Positions 10,680 to 21,937 of a stretch of DNA of 64,000 nucleotides are shown in pieces; position 1 is the stretch's first letter; the number at the start of each line of letters is the position of its first letter. The stretch is from Cryptomeria japonica (lineage: Eukaryota > Streptophyta > Pinopsida > Cupressales > Cupressaceae): contig NC_081409.1 in NCBI RefSeq assembly GCF_030272615.1, forward strand, positions 872,811,927 through 872,875,926. The letters are read 5' to 3'. The position numbers and the translations under genes were made by a program. Below the pieces are notes generated by a model. The model made no database searches, was not told where the DNA came from, and was given only the letters and a program-made list of their open reading frames with translations.

Positions 10680-12141
10680 TGTTGGCATTCCATAAGGATA
10701 TTGAGAAGGTTGTTGATGATTATGGATATAACTGATTAAAGATGTTTACTGTCTTGATATTATTATTTTGTCATTGATGTCAAGAAATTGATTTTCTAAT
10801 TCAGTATGATGTTGCCATATCTTGAGAAGTATGATATGAAGATTATAAAGATGTCGGTAAAAGACACAGGAAAGAATATGATGAATAAGGGGAAGAATAA
10901 GGTATTCAATGGGCAACTACTACTGAGTCAGACAATGACGAGATCATGATGTTTTAGATTGTTTTAACATCATACATATGTTGTAGATTGTAAAGGTTAA
11001 TACTATACTATGTTATTAACCCTAAGGAACCTAGTCGGTAAACCCTAAGGTTATCGCTATCGGTTAATGAAGGCGGAATGTCTACCGAGTGAAGTTTAGT
11101 ATTCACCGAGTTGTAACCGAGCTATAAAAAAATGTATTAAATGTTTATATGCGGTATTTAATGAAGGAAGCTGATGAGCTGGAGTTGATTAAATGATTGG
11201 TGAGCCATGAATGAAGTTTGTTAACGAATCTAAGGCAATGAAAAGTCGGCATGAAGATCTACAACTTAGATTGAACCGCAATACCCTAGCACAAGTTCCA
11301 AGAAATGTATGCAAGTTCCAAGGTGGGGTAAAATGTTTTCAGATCGAAAGATGCATTGAACCTGGACAAGATTGAAGATCTGATGGCTATGATTGATCAT
11401 GGGAAATGTGATCAAGGAGATTAAGCAGTTACCTAATTGTTTATAAATAGGAAACTGTTGATAAACAATGTATGCGGGCAAGTGTATGCACATGGATGCT
11501 ACATAGTGATTTTCGAGCACAGAAGCTTGAAGACCTGTTAGAATAACAGAGTATAGAAGCCCAACAGATAGACAAGATTAGTTCTATGTCTAGATTGTAC
11601 TGAACAAATAGGAATCTGCTTTAGCATTTTAGATGTGAAGTTGCAGATAGATTTTATTACTGTTATTTTATGAAAGTGACATAAAATCTCTTAATCGAGT
11701 GGACTTAACAGTCTTATATGTAAAACCCTCTAGCAAGGTGACATTCTGATTGAGTGTTTGAAATCCTTTAACAAGGTCACTTCTAACAAAGTGAAGATCC
11801 TAACAGATCTGAGGGAAATCCCTTAACCGGGTCACATCTAGCAATGTGTTTGTAATCTTTAACAAGATTTTCTTTTAACTAAGCATACTTTAGAAAAGTA
11901 TATTTCTTAGTGGGTCCAAAATCCCGCAGTGGTTTTTCCCTATTTGGGTTTCCACGTTAAATCTGGTGTTATGAGGTTTATGATGTTCATATGCTTTTGA
12001 GTTTGTATGTTTATCAGTTTTGGTTATATTACTGAAATATATGTTACTGAGGTTGAATCTGATGTTTTTATGGATGATTAGGTTTGTATGATTCACCCTC
12101 CCCTCTCATCTTGTTGGCTATTGGATTTGTACTTATATTAA
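10680..12141 (+). mobile_element. Copia-type LTR inserted in the LINE
   Basis: Starts TGTTGGCATTCC. It shares blocks with the LTR at 17965: 'gtcattgatgtcaa' near its start, repeated 'ccttaaccgggt'/'aacaaggt' phrases at 11700-11870, 'gtggtttttccc..tttgggtttccacgt' at ~11931 and 'gattcaccctcccctctc' at ~12090. The LINE reading frame continues on both sides, proving insertion. The base after the LTR is ambiguous: 'aagtatcagaac' could be a target duplication related to AAGAT at 10675-10679 (solo LTR), or a decayed primer-binding site (TATCAGAAC against TATCAGAGC). I favour a solo LTR. Confidence 0.75.
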
Positions 12142-12157
12142 GTATCAGAACTATCAA

Positions 12158-12647
12158 AGTCTTCCCGTGGAAGGGGAAAGTGGTCAATTTTTTTCCATTT
12201 CTTGTCAAAATCTACATAATCCTTAACAAAGGACCCCCATTATCTTAAAAATATAATCTCTAATCGACGTAGTATCCATTAGGTTGGATACAATTGGGAA
12301 TGCTCCCCAAGAATCAAACCAGAAAGAAACACTTCTCCCATTAGTAATGTCCAAAGAAAACTACTATGAAACTATATCTCTGCATTTTAGGATGAAGTTA
12401 TAGACCCTTGAACCTTGTGGTGGATTAGAGACTCTAAATACACCAATAGGATTGAACTCTTCTAAGTATTCACCTTGGAATATTTGGACCCATTTGAGGT
12501 ATGGTTCCTTAAACATCTTCTATATGAATCTTGCTCTATGAGCTTTGTTTTGCCACAACCGATTTCTCAACCCTAAACCACCTACTTCTTTGGGTTTATA
12601 GGTTTTTTCCCATGAGATCATAGCCATCTTTTTATTTCAACGAATCC
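12158..12647 (-). pseudogene. LINE region between RT and zinc-binding domain
   Basis: Minus-strand text keeps LINE signatures in broken frames: 'KPKEVGGLGL' near 12590, a 'FWFDSWG' motif near 12310, and a last readable piece 'WKKIDHFPLPREDFDSS' at ~12160 just before the inserted LTR. It is the expected continuation of the RT C-terminus, with several frameshifts. Confidence 0.65.
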
Positions 12648-13990
12648 CTACCAAAATAATTTTCTCATTTTCTGAATGAGTTTTAGATTAGCACCAACTA
12701 AGAGGGGAAGACATGACATTTGATATATTGGCAGAGAAGAGAAGATTGCCTTTAGAAGAGTAGTTCTTCTTGCCCATGATAGCCATTTTCCTCTCCATGA
12801 TGTCATCTTCTTATCTATCTTAACTCCAAATTCACCCCAAAACTTATTTGGACTTGTCCCTTTATCTAGAGGAAGGCCAAGATAGGAGCAAGGCAGTTGA
12901 CCAAGTCTAAATCCAAGGGTATTTAGGATCAATATTTCTTTAGGGGGTCAATATAAAAGGGAACGATTTCAGATTTTTCCTGATTAACCATTTGGCCTGA
13001 TGCTAGCAATTATTTGTGAAGGATTTGATTGAAATGCACAGATTCCCGAGCCTCACTAGCACCAAAAAATAATAATATCATCAACAAATTGTTGACGTGT
13101 GATGTGTTGCATTGAATTAGTAATTTTGATTCCTTTTATAAAACTAAACTCTTGTGCTTTGTAGACGCTTCTGCCTAAACCTTCAACTATAATGATGAAA
13201 AGAAAGGGAGAAATTGGGTCACCTTGCTTGATCCCTCTAGAAGAATCAAAGAAACCTTTAGGATTCTTATTAAGTAAAACCAAAAATCTTGTAGTGGAGA
13301 TATAGAAAAAGTGAGGTTTATCCATTGTCTGGAGAAACCAAAAGCTTATGCATTTGCAGAGAAATATTTAGTCATCTTTGTCATAAGATTTCTTTCTGTA
13401 TAGTTTTACAATCATGCTTGATTGTTTATTAATTTGGATAGAATGAATGGCTTCCTAGGCTATGATTACCCCATCAAGAATTTATCTACCAGGCACAAAA
13501 CCAGTTTGTTCCTCTAAAATAATGAAAGGAATAATTTTCTTTAGTTTGTTGGCCAGAGTTTAGATGAAAAAATTGTAGATAGTATTACAAAGAGCAATTG
13601 GCCTATAGTCCTCTAGGCCCTTTGTGATCTCCTTTTTAGGAATGATAGCAATAAAAGTGTTATTTATTTCTCTCAGAAACCTCCCAAAGTTTCTAGCCCT
13701 TTCAATAGAATCCACTAATTGAACCCCCACAATAGCCAACATTTATGAAAGAAGCCAGCAAGGAAACCATTTGGACTTGGGGCTTTGTCTGGGTGTAATT
13801 AATTCAGAACAAGCCTGACATCCTCAACTGAGAATGAAGCATTTAATATTTTGTTTTGATCCTCAGAGATTAGATTAGAAATATGTTTCAGCAAAGATGA
13901 CTGAGCTTCAAGGTTGGAACGTTCCCAATTATTTAGACTATTGTGAAAAAAGGAGACCACTTCCTTTGCAATGCCCCCCTGATCTTCTAT
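12648..13990 (-). pseudogene. LINE reverse transcriptase domain, frame-broken
   Basis: Minus-strand pieces follow the RVT_1 order of plant LINEs. From ~13985 down comes the linker (DKAPSPNGF); at 13560-13742 the 'IIPKKEITKGLEDYRPIALC' segment; at 13056-13325 'SSRGIKQGDPISPFLF' and the active-site box FVDDIIIF (canonical FADD/YADD); at 12648-12932 the C-terminal 'LPCSYLGLPL' and 'SWARRTTLLKAIFSSLPIYQ' blocks. Known: this enzyme performs target-primed reverse transcription. Pieces are in different frames with stops between them. Both catalytic Asp of the FVDD box remain. Confidence 0.85.
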
Positions 13991-14345
13991 AAGATTCCCC
14001 TCTCCAATTTTTCAATTTGATGATTTTGTTTATACTCCTATGGATCTTAGTGTTTTCTTAATTTTATTTATATTTAAAAAACTATAAAATTTATAGTCAG
14101 TAATTTAACCTAGATATTAATATTAATAATAATTATATTTATATATTATTATTATAATAATTATATCGATTTAATTATATTTTAACATAATGTATTTTAA
14201 TTACATGTTTACTTTTATTTTTAATATAATATGAATAATGTTCTTTTTAAAAAATCTAAAATGATTTAATTTGTTCAATTTCACTAAAATTGTTATTTTA
14301 TTTACTATAATTAATTTATTACATACGAATTATCTCAGAAGACAT

Positions 14346-14441
14346 GGGTCCCATTTTGATATGAGTGAATGCATATGATATGATAAATTTTATGGGTCCA
14401 TTTTGATATGAGTGAATGCATATGATATGATAAATTTTATG
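14346..14441. repeat. 48-bp tandem duplication in copy A
   Basis: 'gggtccattttgatatgagtgaatgcatatgatatgataaattttat' appears twice in a row (from 14346 and ~14394) in copy A but once in copy B (from ~24437), so it arose after the large duplication. Confidence 0.8.
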
Positions 14442-14646
14442 TTTTCATGCCATATCCATGCCATTTTGTATGGAGAATCATTGTCACTTGATAAGAATTA
14501 GCAGCAATGTGGATATGTCTATTTCGTCGAGAAAGGACTCAATTATTTACGCTGTTTAGGGAAATTGACAACTACTCAATCTAGGGAGGAGGAATCACGC
14601 GATTTGAACAACTGTTTGACAACTATTAATGTCAATCTCACATCAG

Positions 14647-14783
14647 GTACCTTAGTTTATAATGCGAAGAAAAGAGGTGGAATTTTCTTTAGGTACTTTA
14701 GTTTATAATGCGTAGAAAACAGGTGGAATTTTCTTCAGGTGCCTTAATTTATAGTGCGTGGAAAAGACTGTGGAATTTCCTTG
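14647..14783. repeat. 46-bp minisatellite (three units)
   Basis: Units beginning 'ggtaccttagtttataatgcg' start at 14647, 14692 and 14738 with mounting divergence. Copy B holds two units at 25521 and 25567. Confidence 0.8.
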
Positions 14784-15020
14784 TGCGTTTGGGAACACTC
14801 ATTACCTTGACCAGACTCCACTTCTGTCCATACCACGTACAATTCAGGAAGCCTGCGGACAAAACACAGGCTTGGAAAGCATTTTTATGTCTTTCTTAGT
14901 TCTTTCATCTTCTGTACTCACTACTTGCCATTCATCACATTTCATCAAGGTGACCACTCATTTTTCTATACTCTCGAAGAAAATTAGAGTGTGGAAATTA
15001 GATTTTCTTGACATACGCAG

Positions 15021-15218
15021 CACAAAACTTCAGGATTGTCAAGCACGCTTGCCTCCTTCACACAGTGTAACTTATCAAGAATTACTCTGTAAAAAACTTT
15101 TGGATTGTCAAGCACGCTTGCCTCCTTCACACGGTCTAATTTATCAAGAATTACCCAGTACAAAACTTTTGGACGGTCAAGCACGCTAGCCTGCTTCACA
15201 CGGTCTAATTTGGGAACG
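15021..15218. repeat. 66-bp minisatellite that stays open as 22-residue repeats
   Basis: Three units containing 'attgtcaagcacgcttgcctccttcacac' run in tandem; copy B has two (25860-25978). In the + frame that starts at 14758 each unit encodes a repeat of the form LDCQARLPPSHGLIYQEL, and the equivalent frame in copy B is also open (25584-26009). No protein family is recognised, and the reading frame may be open by chance because the unit length is a multiple of three. Confidence 0.7.
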
Positions 15219-15399
15219 CCAAGGAAAATTGGAATTGCCAGCGTAGAATTCTGAAACTGAAGATAGGTTTACTTCGGGAAGTCTGCGAACAAATCGGAGT
15301 CTTGGAATGCTTTTTATTTCTTGTTTCTGAGTCAAGTACAGATGAAACTGAAGATAGCTTTACTTTGGCCTCGCTGCTCGTCATTCATGACATCTCAAT

Positions 15400-15769
15400 C
15401 AGGCCTGGAATTTGACAGGTTATATGGCCGTTTTTGTACTTTTAAATCGTATATTACAACTAATAAATTAGTGGAACAATTGAAATGATAAGATATAATC
15501 ATTTCTAATTTTTAAAAATATTGTAATAAAAAAATCTAAAATAGTTACTATTTTTATAATAAACAAGATTTTTGGGTGTGAATTTAGAAACTTACAAGTA
15601 AATTTAAGACTGTTTAAACTTAAAAAATTTATATTAAACTATTCACAAATTAAAAAAAAATTGACACTTGCCATTTTTTTAAAAATGTAAAACGAAAGGC
15701 ATTAGAGTGACTAAACCGTCATAAAAAAATCATATAACAGGCAGGGGTGACCGTCAAATTCCAGATCTG
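15400..15769. mobile_element. 370-bp hAT-like MITE, absent from copy B
   Basis: Terminal inverted repeats of 17 bp: CAGGCCTGGAATTTGAC on the left and, read inward from the right, CAGATCTGGAATTTGAC. It is flanked by 8-bp direct repeats ATCTCAAT (15392-15399) and ATCCCAAT (15770-15777), one mismatch. The matching position in copy B (26182-26189) has a single ATCCCAAT and no insert, a true empty site. CAG-starting TIRs with 8-bp duplications are the hAT pattern. No coding capacity; interior AT-rich. Confidence 0.9.
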
Positions 15770-17964
15770 ATCCCAATGATTCCATCTAACTCTAATTTAG
15801 TAGCATATCAGTTATAGCTAATTTCACGTATTCACATGTTTTAATTGTACATGCAAAATGTGGTCATTTCAAAATGTTGTCTAATATCTATTTAAAATGT
15901 TTCAATAACAGCACCACAACCACCTAAAAATGACCAATATATGAACAAAGTTAATAATTGAAAGATTGAGTGAGCAAAGAGTTAAGGGTAACTGAAAGTG
16001 CTCTTACCCTATAGATTATTTGAAACACTTTATTTTAGGATTTGTTGTTCTTACACATAATTGATAGGTTGATGCATTATATCTTTCTTTTTTTAATCAT
16101 GTATTTTATTTTATACTATTCTATTGAAGAAGAGCTTTTAGCCTTAGCTGGTCATTTATTTATTTATGTAGTTTTCATATTATTATTATTGACAATATAT
16201 CATTTTGGAGAACCATTAATACAAAAAAAAAACACTATTTAAAATTCGCATCTTACTTAATCTTGGTGATGGATCATCCTAGTCTAGTGAGTCGCAACCT
16301 TGGAACATCGTTTTTATGATCTTGTGGGGAGATCAAATTTATCAAGAACCTTCAAACAAAGGTATTTCTTCAAATGAAAGTACCTTTATTCGAATCGAAC
16401 ACTACAATCCAAATGACAAATAGTGGAGCTCCCATTACTTTCATGGGTTTACATGGACAATGTGTAGATAAGGGTCTTTAGACAATCAATTGTCCTGTGA
16501 TTATACCATGTGTCGAGTCCTTGTAAAATTTACTATTTAACGAATATTTTCAAATACGCATTTTGTGGTTTTCAACTAATATTTGGATATTATATTTTTC
16601 TTGTTTAACCATAAAATGTCAAATTTAAACCTTAAAGAACTAATTTTTTGCCTTCAGTTTTAAAATTAAAGCCCTAAATTATTAATTTGAAAATCTAAAA
16701 ATCTATTTTCAAACCCTACAATATTTAATTTTGAGACCCTAAACAACTATTTCAAAATAATAAAATCTTCAATTGAAACCCCAAATAGTTATTTTGAAGC
16801 CTTAAAATATTTAATTGAAATCATGAACAACTATTTTGAAACCCAAAAATCTTCAATTTAAATCTTAAATAGCTATATTGAAGCCATTCTTATCCTTGAA
16901 AATAATTCATTTTCTCTCTAGCAATATGTTTGACATAATTATGGAGGGAGATACATTATAGAAAAAACCTTAGATCTACACTAGTGATTCATAGATTCGA
17001 ACCTAAAATAGATCCTAATGTGCATTGCAAATTAGATACCCAATGCTTTTAAAATCAAGTACATATATGTTTCATTAAAGAGAATAAGTGAACAGATTAT
17101 TGGATTCTTCTTTTATTACACATGATGCATCTAGTTCGGCCCAAGTTTTTAATAATCTAAGATCCATTTCCTTCAAAGTGACCTATAGATAATGCACTTG
17201 CCATGGGGATCCCCTACTTCTCGTATATTAACATGAATAATAAGTCTTCTACTTCCTTGAATAACTTCTATAAATCTTATTAATGACCAATTTTCCATAT
17301 TACTTGAGATAAATAGTCATCTACATGTTACCTCGATGATTATGGTTTTTGTATAGTAGGAGGAGGATGTACCATATCCTTACATTAGCACCTTCTTTGA
17401 TATAGTCCTCCATCTTGTTCCTAATAAATTCTTAAAATGCTTATCTAGTAGATATATGGAGTTAAATTATAAGAAGGCTAGAAGTCTCTACTACCCATGA
17501 GTCCTTCTAGAACTATGCTTTTCCCTCTACCCTAATTTTTATTTGATGTCATTTATCACCATGCTTTTGCACATGCACAATAAATTCTAGATTATTACCA
17601 CCTTAGAAGTGACATATTGAGTAAACATTCTATTTGAATCATCTCTCAATATATTTAGCTTTCATTATTGAACTTCCAATTTTATCATTCTCTTTGTATA
17701 TTTTATAGATAAGCTTCGTAATGAGAGCCTTATGTATCAATTTGTAGCCTCGAAAACTAAGATACCTTTCTTTCTTTTTCTTACAAACTTTTTTCCATTT
17801 AACTAGAGTATATTTTTGTTGGCCACTAGCAATACATAATAAAATCCCTTATATATGTTGACAAAATAGTTTTTGAAACCTTACTAGAGGTAGTTGAAAG
17901 ATTGACATATTATAAACTAATTTTACCAAGAAAGATTTTCTAATGAGGAGATATTATTGGATAT

Positions 17965-19366
17965 TGTTGGCATATGATGAACTGACATGTTGATATGATG
18001 ATAATATATGTTGTCATTGATGTCAATAAGTGAAACTGAACCGGTATGAAGAGGTATGAAGAGATGCTGTGCACTAGTGTTAGGGTTTCACTAAGCATGA
18101 CTATCGGTTGGTAGTCTTAGCTCTAGGGTTTGCGGTTTGGCAATCCAGCTTGTGTGATGCAACCGAAGACATCCTATGATGAGTTAGCTAAGAGATAAGA
18201 ATGAGATCAAGGTGCCATGTCATTTTTGTGCGTGTGAAGGATTTCCTTGAGGATCTTGCATGTGAAGATCAATTGCATTAAATGTCTACATTGGGAATGA
18301 ACATTCTTCTTAGCGGTATGAGAAGAGAGCGTGATGGGTTACTGATTCCCATATGCGGTGAAGAATGGACGATTCAGATTGTCTTATGATATGTTTGAAA
18401 TTATATTGCTCTATGCAAAGTGTTTGGACGGTCGGGATTGGACCGCTTGTATTGTAAACCTAAATGCTTAGGGTTTAGGGTTTATGCTACCGACCTAACT
18501 GTTGTCTATAAGGTCGATGATGTTTGTTGTTGTAAGTTGTTGGCAAATGTTGTGTGTGTATCCGAGTGATGAGATACTTGCGAGACCAGTAAGAAGAAAA
18601 CTACAGAGTGTGATTGCAGAGTAGAGGAAATGAAAAGGATCTGCCTTGGCATGTAATGCTGTTATCAGATCAAAGTTTTACCTGTTGTCTTCTAACCATT
18701 TCAATAGTTGGAAAATCCCTTTACCGGGTAGCTTTAACAGGCTTATTGTAAATCCTTTAACCGAGTGACTCAAGATCATTGAGTTCTTCAAATCCTCTTG
18801 CGAGGTAACCTTTAACAAGGTTTCAACCTTTACAAGGTATATATTCATCCCTTAACCGGGTGATCTTTAACAAGATTAGTTCCAAGCAGAACCTTATTAT
18901 AAAGTGTTTAACCAGACTAGGCTCCTAACAGAGCGAGCTTCAAAAGAGTTCAAAACAAGCTTGTGGGTATTCATCCCCATTGTGGTTTTTCCCATTTGGG
19001 TTTCCACGTGAAAAATCTGTGTGTCATGAGTTGTGCATTTTTCATGTGATGATTAAGTATTATGTGTTTTAGTGATTATGCATGCAGAGCTATTAGGCTA
19101 TGGTATTACTAGTATACCATATGCATATGTTTATGGGTGAAGTTGTTATCAAGTATTGAATGCATTTGAAGTGTTCAGACTTATCAGTTTATGTTGTTTG
19201 AAGTCTTAGTGTGTTTAACCGGTATTGTCATGGTTAAGTTCAGTGATGAAGACAACCGGTTGGTATTTTTTTAACTTGATAAGTTGTTGAGAAAGTTTTT
19301 GTCTATTTTGATTCACCCCCCCTCTCAGTACCAGTTAGGGTATCTATTGTTCATCATTATTTATCA
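17965..19366 (+). mobile_element. 5' LTR of the copia element
   Basis: Starts TGTTGGCATATG and ends ...TTATCA two bases before the primer-binding site, 1402 bp. It contains serial phrases of the type 'ccttaaccgggtgatctttaacaag' (18720-18960) and the copia-typical 'gtggtttttcccatttgggtttccacgt' at ~18980. The 3' LTR is lost, so age cannot be measured. The same family is present at 10680-12141 and, decayed, at 6431-8140. Confidence 0.8.
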
Positions 19367-19368
19367 AT

Positions 19369-19380
19369 TGGTATCAGAGC
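19369..19380 (+). promoter_or_regulatory. Copia primer-binding site (initiator tRNA-Met type)
   Basis: TGGTATCAGAGC, two bases after the LTR end. Known: this sequence pairs with the 3' end of plant initiator tRNA-Met and primes minus-strand synthesis in most plant copia elements. A variant, TGGTATCAAAGC, is present on the minus strand at 34929-34940. Confidence 0.9.
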
Positions 19381-19439
19381 AACTCCAGGTCCTCGGTGAT
19401 ATAAGCTTAACTGCTTGAGGTAAAAGATCCTATTGTAAT

Positions 19440-20481
19440 GATGAAGAGGGAAGGTCCTAACTTCAATAGAGATAAATTCAAGAGTATGTTGCTCAACACT
19501 AGAGCTATGTTGACAGTGCCTATGTGATTCCCACTGGCACTCTAACTGATGATCAGAAGAGAGAGATTCAGGAAAATGGGCAAGTCATGGAAGCCCTTAT
19601 CAGTAGCCTGTCAGATATTGAGTTTATTGATGTACAAGACAAGCACACTCCTAAGGGTATATGGGATGCACTAGAAACCATTTATGGTGGTGATGAGCAT
19701 GTAAAGCAAGCTAAGGAAGAGAGCCTTAGAGGAAAATTTGAAGACATGAGGATGGTTGAAGGAGAGACCATTCAACAATATGGCATTAGGATTAAGACTG
19801 TGGTTGGAGATATCAAAAGCGTTGGTGGAACGATTGAGGATGCAACCATTGTTAGTAAAGTCTTGAGATGATTGTTACCGATCTATGCAATCAGAGTTGC
19901 TGCTATCTAGGAACTAAGGTCTATTGATAAAACCAAGGTATCCTTAGACTTTATCATTGCAAAGTTGATTGCATATGAGTTGAATAGCTATGATGGCAGT
20001 GTTCAGAAGATTGAGTCAGCCTTTAGAGCATCTGCTGCACCATCAAGAAATGGAAAAGAAACTAGTACTAGTTATGAATCCAGACAATGCCGAGATATAG
20101 ATGATGAAGAGATTTTGATGGAGTTTGAAGCTCTTCTTGCTAAAAGACTTCCAAAAGGAACTGATAAATATAGAGGTAAGCTTCCTTTAAAGTGTTTTTC
20201 TTGCAACAAGATAGGACATATAGTTGTTAATTGTCCTAACAGTGACAATAAGGATAAACTGAAGAGGTTTAGAAAGTATAGAGGAGGAAATAGGAGAAAT
20301 TGTCTTGTTGTTGTAGATGAAGGTGTTACTGATGAAGAATCAGAGGATGAAGAGAGTGAAGATATAGTGTTTGTAGCTATAAAGGAAGAAGTGTCTGACA
20401 AGAAAGTAGTTGTCTCTTGCATTGACAACTCCAATGAGTGGATTATTGATAGTGGTTGCTATCACCACATGACTGGTGACT
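19440..20481 (+). pseudogene. Copia gag and protease start, with in-frame stops
   Basis: Readable from an ATG at ~19440 (MMKREGPNFNRDKF). UBN2-type gag text is open at 19524-19871 (PKGIWDALETIYGGDEHVKQ; 'RGKFEDMRMVEGETIQQY') and, in the same frame after stops near 19869 and 19908, at 19965-20483. The second part has a CCHC knuckle (CFSCNKIGHIVVNC) at ~20192, a Glu/Asp-rich spacer, and the retropepsin box WIIDSGCYHHMTGD with its catalytic Asp-Ser-Gly intact, followed at once by TAG. Known: gag packages the RNA, and the protease matures the polyprotein. Confidence 0.85.
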
Positions 20482-20761
20482 AGAGAAAGTTTCTGTCTCT
20501 AGAAGAATATGATGGAGGTGTTGTCAGATTTGACAACGATGCGGCATGCTTGGCAAAAGGTACAAGATCCATCTCACTGAATGGAAAGAGTAGTGTAGAT
20601 GATGTCTACTGGGTAGAAGGTCTGAAGAATAACCTTTTAAGTGTTGCCAGCTGAATGACAAAGGACTCACTCTGAAGTTCAAAGGTGGAATCTGCAGTAT
20701 AATTGGAAAGAGTGGTGAACTTATTGCCATTGGTAAGTAGACCAGAGGTAACCTATTTCAG

Positions 20762-21733
20762 TTGAATGCCAAGATTAGTCAGTGTCTGATGGCTAAGTTT
20801 GATGATAGTTGGATACGACATAGGAGACTCTATCATATGAACTTTGAAAATATTGTTAAAGCTAGTAAGATCAAAGCGGTAAGAGGATTGCCTTTGCTAA
20901 ACAAACCTGAGAATTCTTTGTGCAGAGAATGTCAGCTTGGAAAGATGTCTTCCTCAACTTTTAAACATAAGTCTTTTTCATCAGAGAATTTACTTGATCT
21001 TGTGCATACTAATTTGTGTGGTCCTATGAAAACTAGAAGTATTCAGGGAGTTAGGTATTTTATGATTTTTACTAACGACTGCTCAAGAATGATGTGGGTC
21101 ACATTCTTGAAAGACAAGTTTGAAGCATTTGGAAGATTCAAAGCCATCAGAGCATTAGTAGAAAATGAAAGTGGCCAATGGATAAAGTGCCTAAGAACTG
21201 ATCAAGGAGGAGAATTCACTTCTGATGAATTCAACAAGTACTATGAAGAGATTGGCATCAAGAGGCAACTATCTGCCCCTAGGACACCACAATAGAATGG
21301 CATAGTAGAAAGGAATAACAGGACTGTAGTTGAAGCGACAAGAACAATGTTGATCCAAGGAAAGGTTGCTTACACTTTTTGGAGAGAAGCGATGAGCACT
21401 GCAGTCTATACAATGAACCAGGTACTTATAAAGAAAGGCAAAGATAAAACCCCTTATGAGTACTAGAGCGGGAAGGCTCCCACTATGAGTTACTTTAAGG
21501 TATTAGGGAGTAAGTGCTATATCAAGAGAGGTGAGCATTTGAGAAAATTTGATGCTAAATGTGATGAAGGAATATTTCTAGGATATTCCACTAAGAGCAA
21601 AGCCCTTGAGTGCTACAATAATAGAACTCAGAAGATTGTTGAGAGAATCAATGTCAAGGTTGATGAATCACCTGAGAAATCTGAGGAAACCTGCAGCGAG
21701 CAAGTGGAAGGTGAACCAGGAATAGCTTTCTAG
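20762..21733 (+). pseudogene. Copia integrase region (GAG-pre-integrase + rve core)
   Basis: The zinc-binding part shows 'RLYHMNFENI' and 'CRECQLGKM' (HHCC type). The rve core shows 'LVHTNLCGPM', where the first catalytic Asp of the D,D-35-E triad is Asn (codon 21011-21013); the second is kept in 'LRTDQGGEF'; the Glu lies in 'VERNNRT' after a TAG at ~21293. A further TAG at ~21464 precedes an open piece (21485-21733) with 'SKCYIKRGEHLRKFDAKCDE', the usual copia C-terminal integrase text. The Asn substitution alone would abolish strand transfer. Confidence 0.85.
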
Positions 21734-21937
21734 GAACTGGTTACAAAAGAAACAAGCAAAGATCTCAGTGTTCTTGTAGCGGTAGAAGCTGTGGTAGGAG
21801 AAGAAGAAGATGGAGAAGAAGGAGAAGAGGAAAAGAAAGAAGAACCAGCTCGAGTCATTCCTAGATATGTGAAATTGCATCATGATCCGAAGTGAATCAT
21901 AGGAGATAAAGATGCAGGGATACTCACGAGAAGAAAA

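Larger units (their letters stand above)
9377..14025 (-). mobile_element. 5'-truncated LINE retrotransposon (L1-like), split by an LTR
   Basis: Read on the minus strand it gives, in order, the N-terminal part of an RT domain, RT core, RT C-terminus, zinc-binding/connection region, RNase H and a short 3' tail ending in a poly(A) run (poly-T at ~9377 on the given strand). The endonuclease and ORF1 are missing: homology begins at ~14020, which is normal LINE 5' truncation. An LTR sits at 10680-12141 inside the unit. Several stops and frameshifts interrupt the coding sequence, so it is dead. Confidence 0.8.
14047..17952. repeat. Segment A of a ~4 kb direct duplication (partner at 24217-28640)
   Basis: From 'agtgttttcttaattttatttatatttaaa' at ~14049 to 'gattttctaatgaggagatat' at ~17952, nearly every line has a close counterpart, in the same order and orientation, in 24217-28640. 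Examples are 'atggatcatcctagtctagtgagtcgcaa' (16268) against 'atggatcatcccactctagtgagtcccaa' (26830), and 'gagggagatacattatagaaaaa' (16945; 27623). No coding sequence is supported. The copies differ by scattered substitutions, by tandem-repeat copy number and by MITE insertions. Copy A is cut on the right by the copia element at 17965. Confidence 0.85.
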
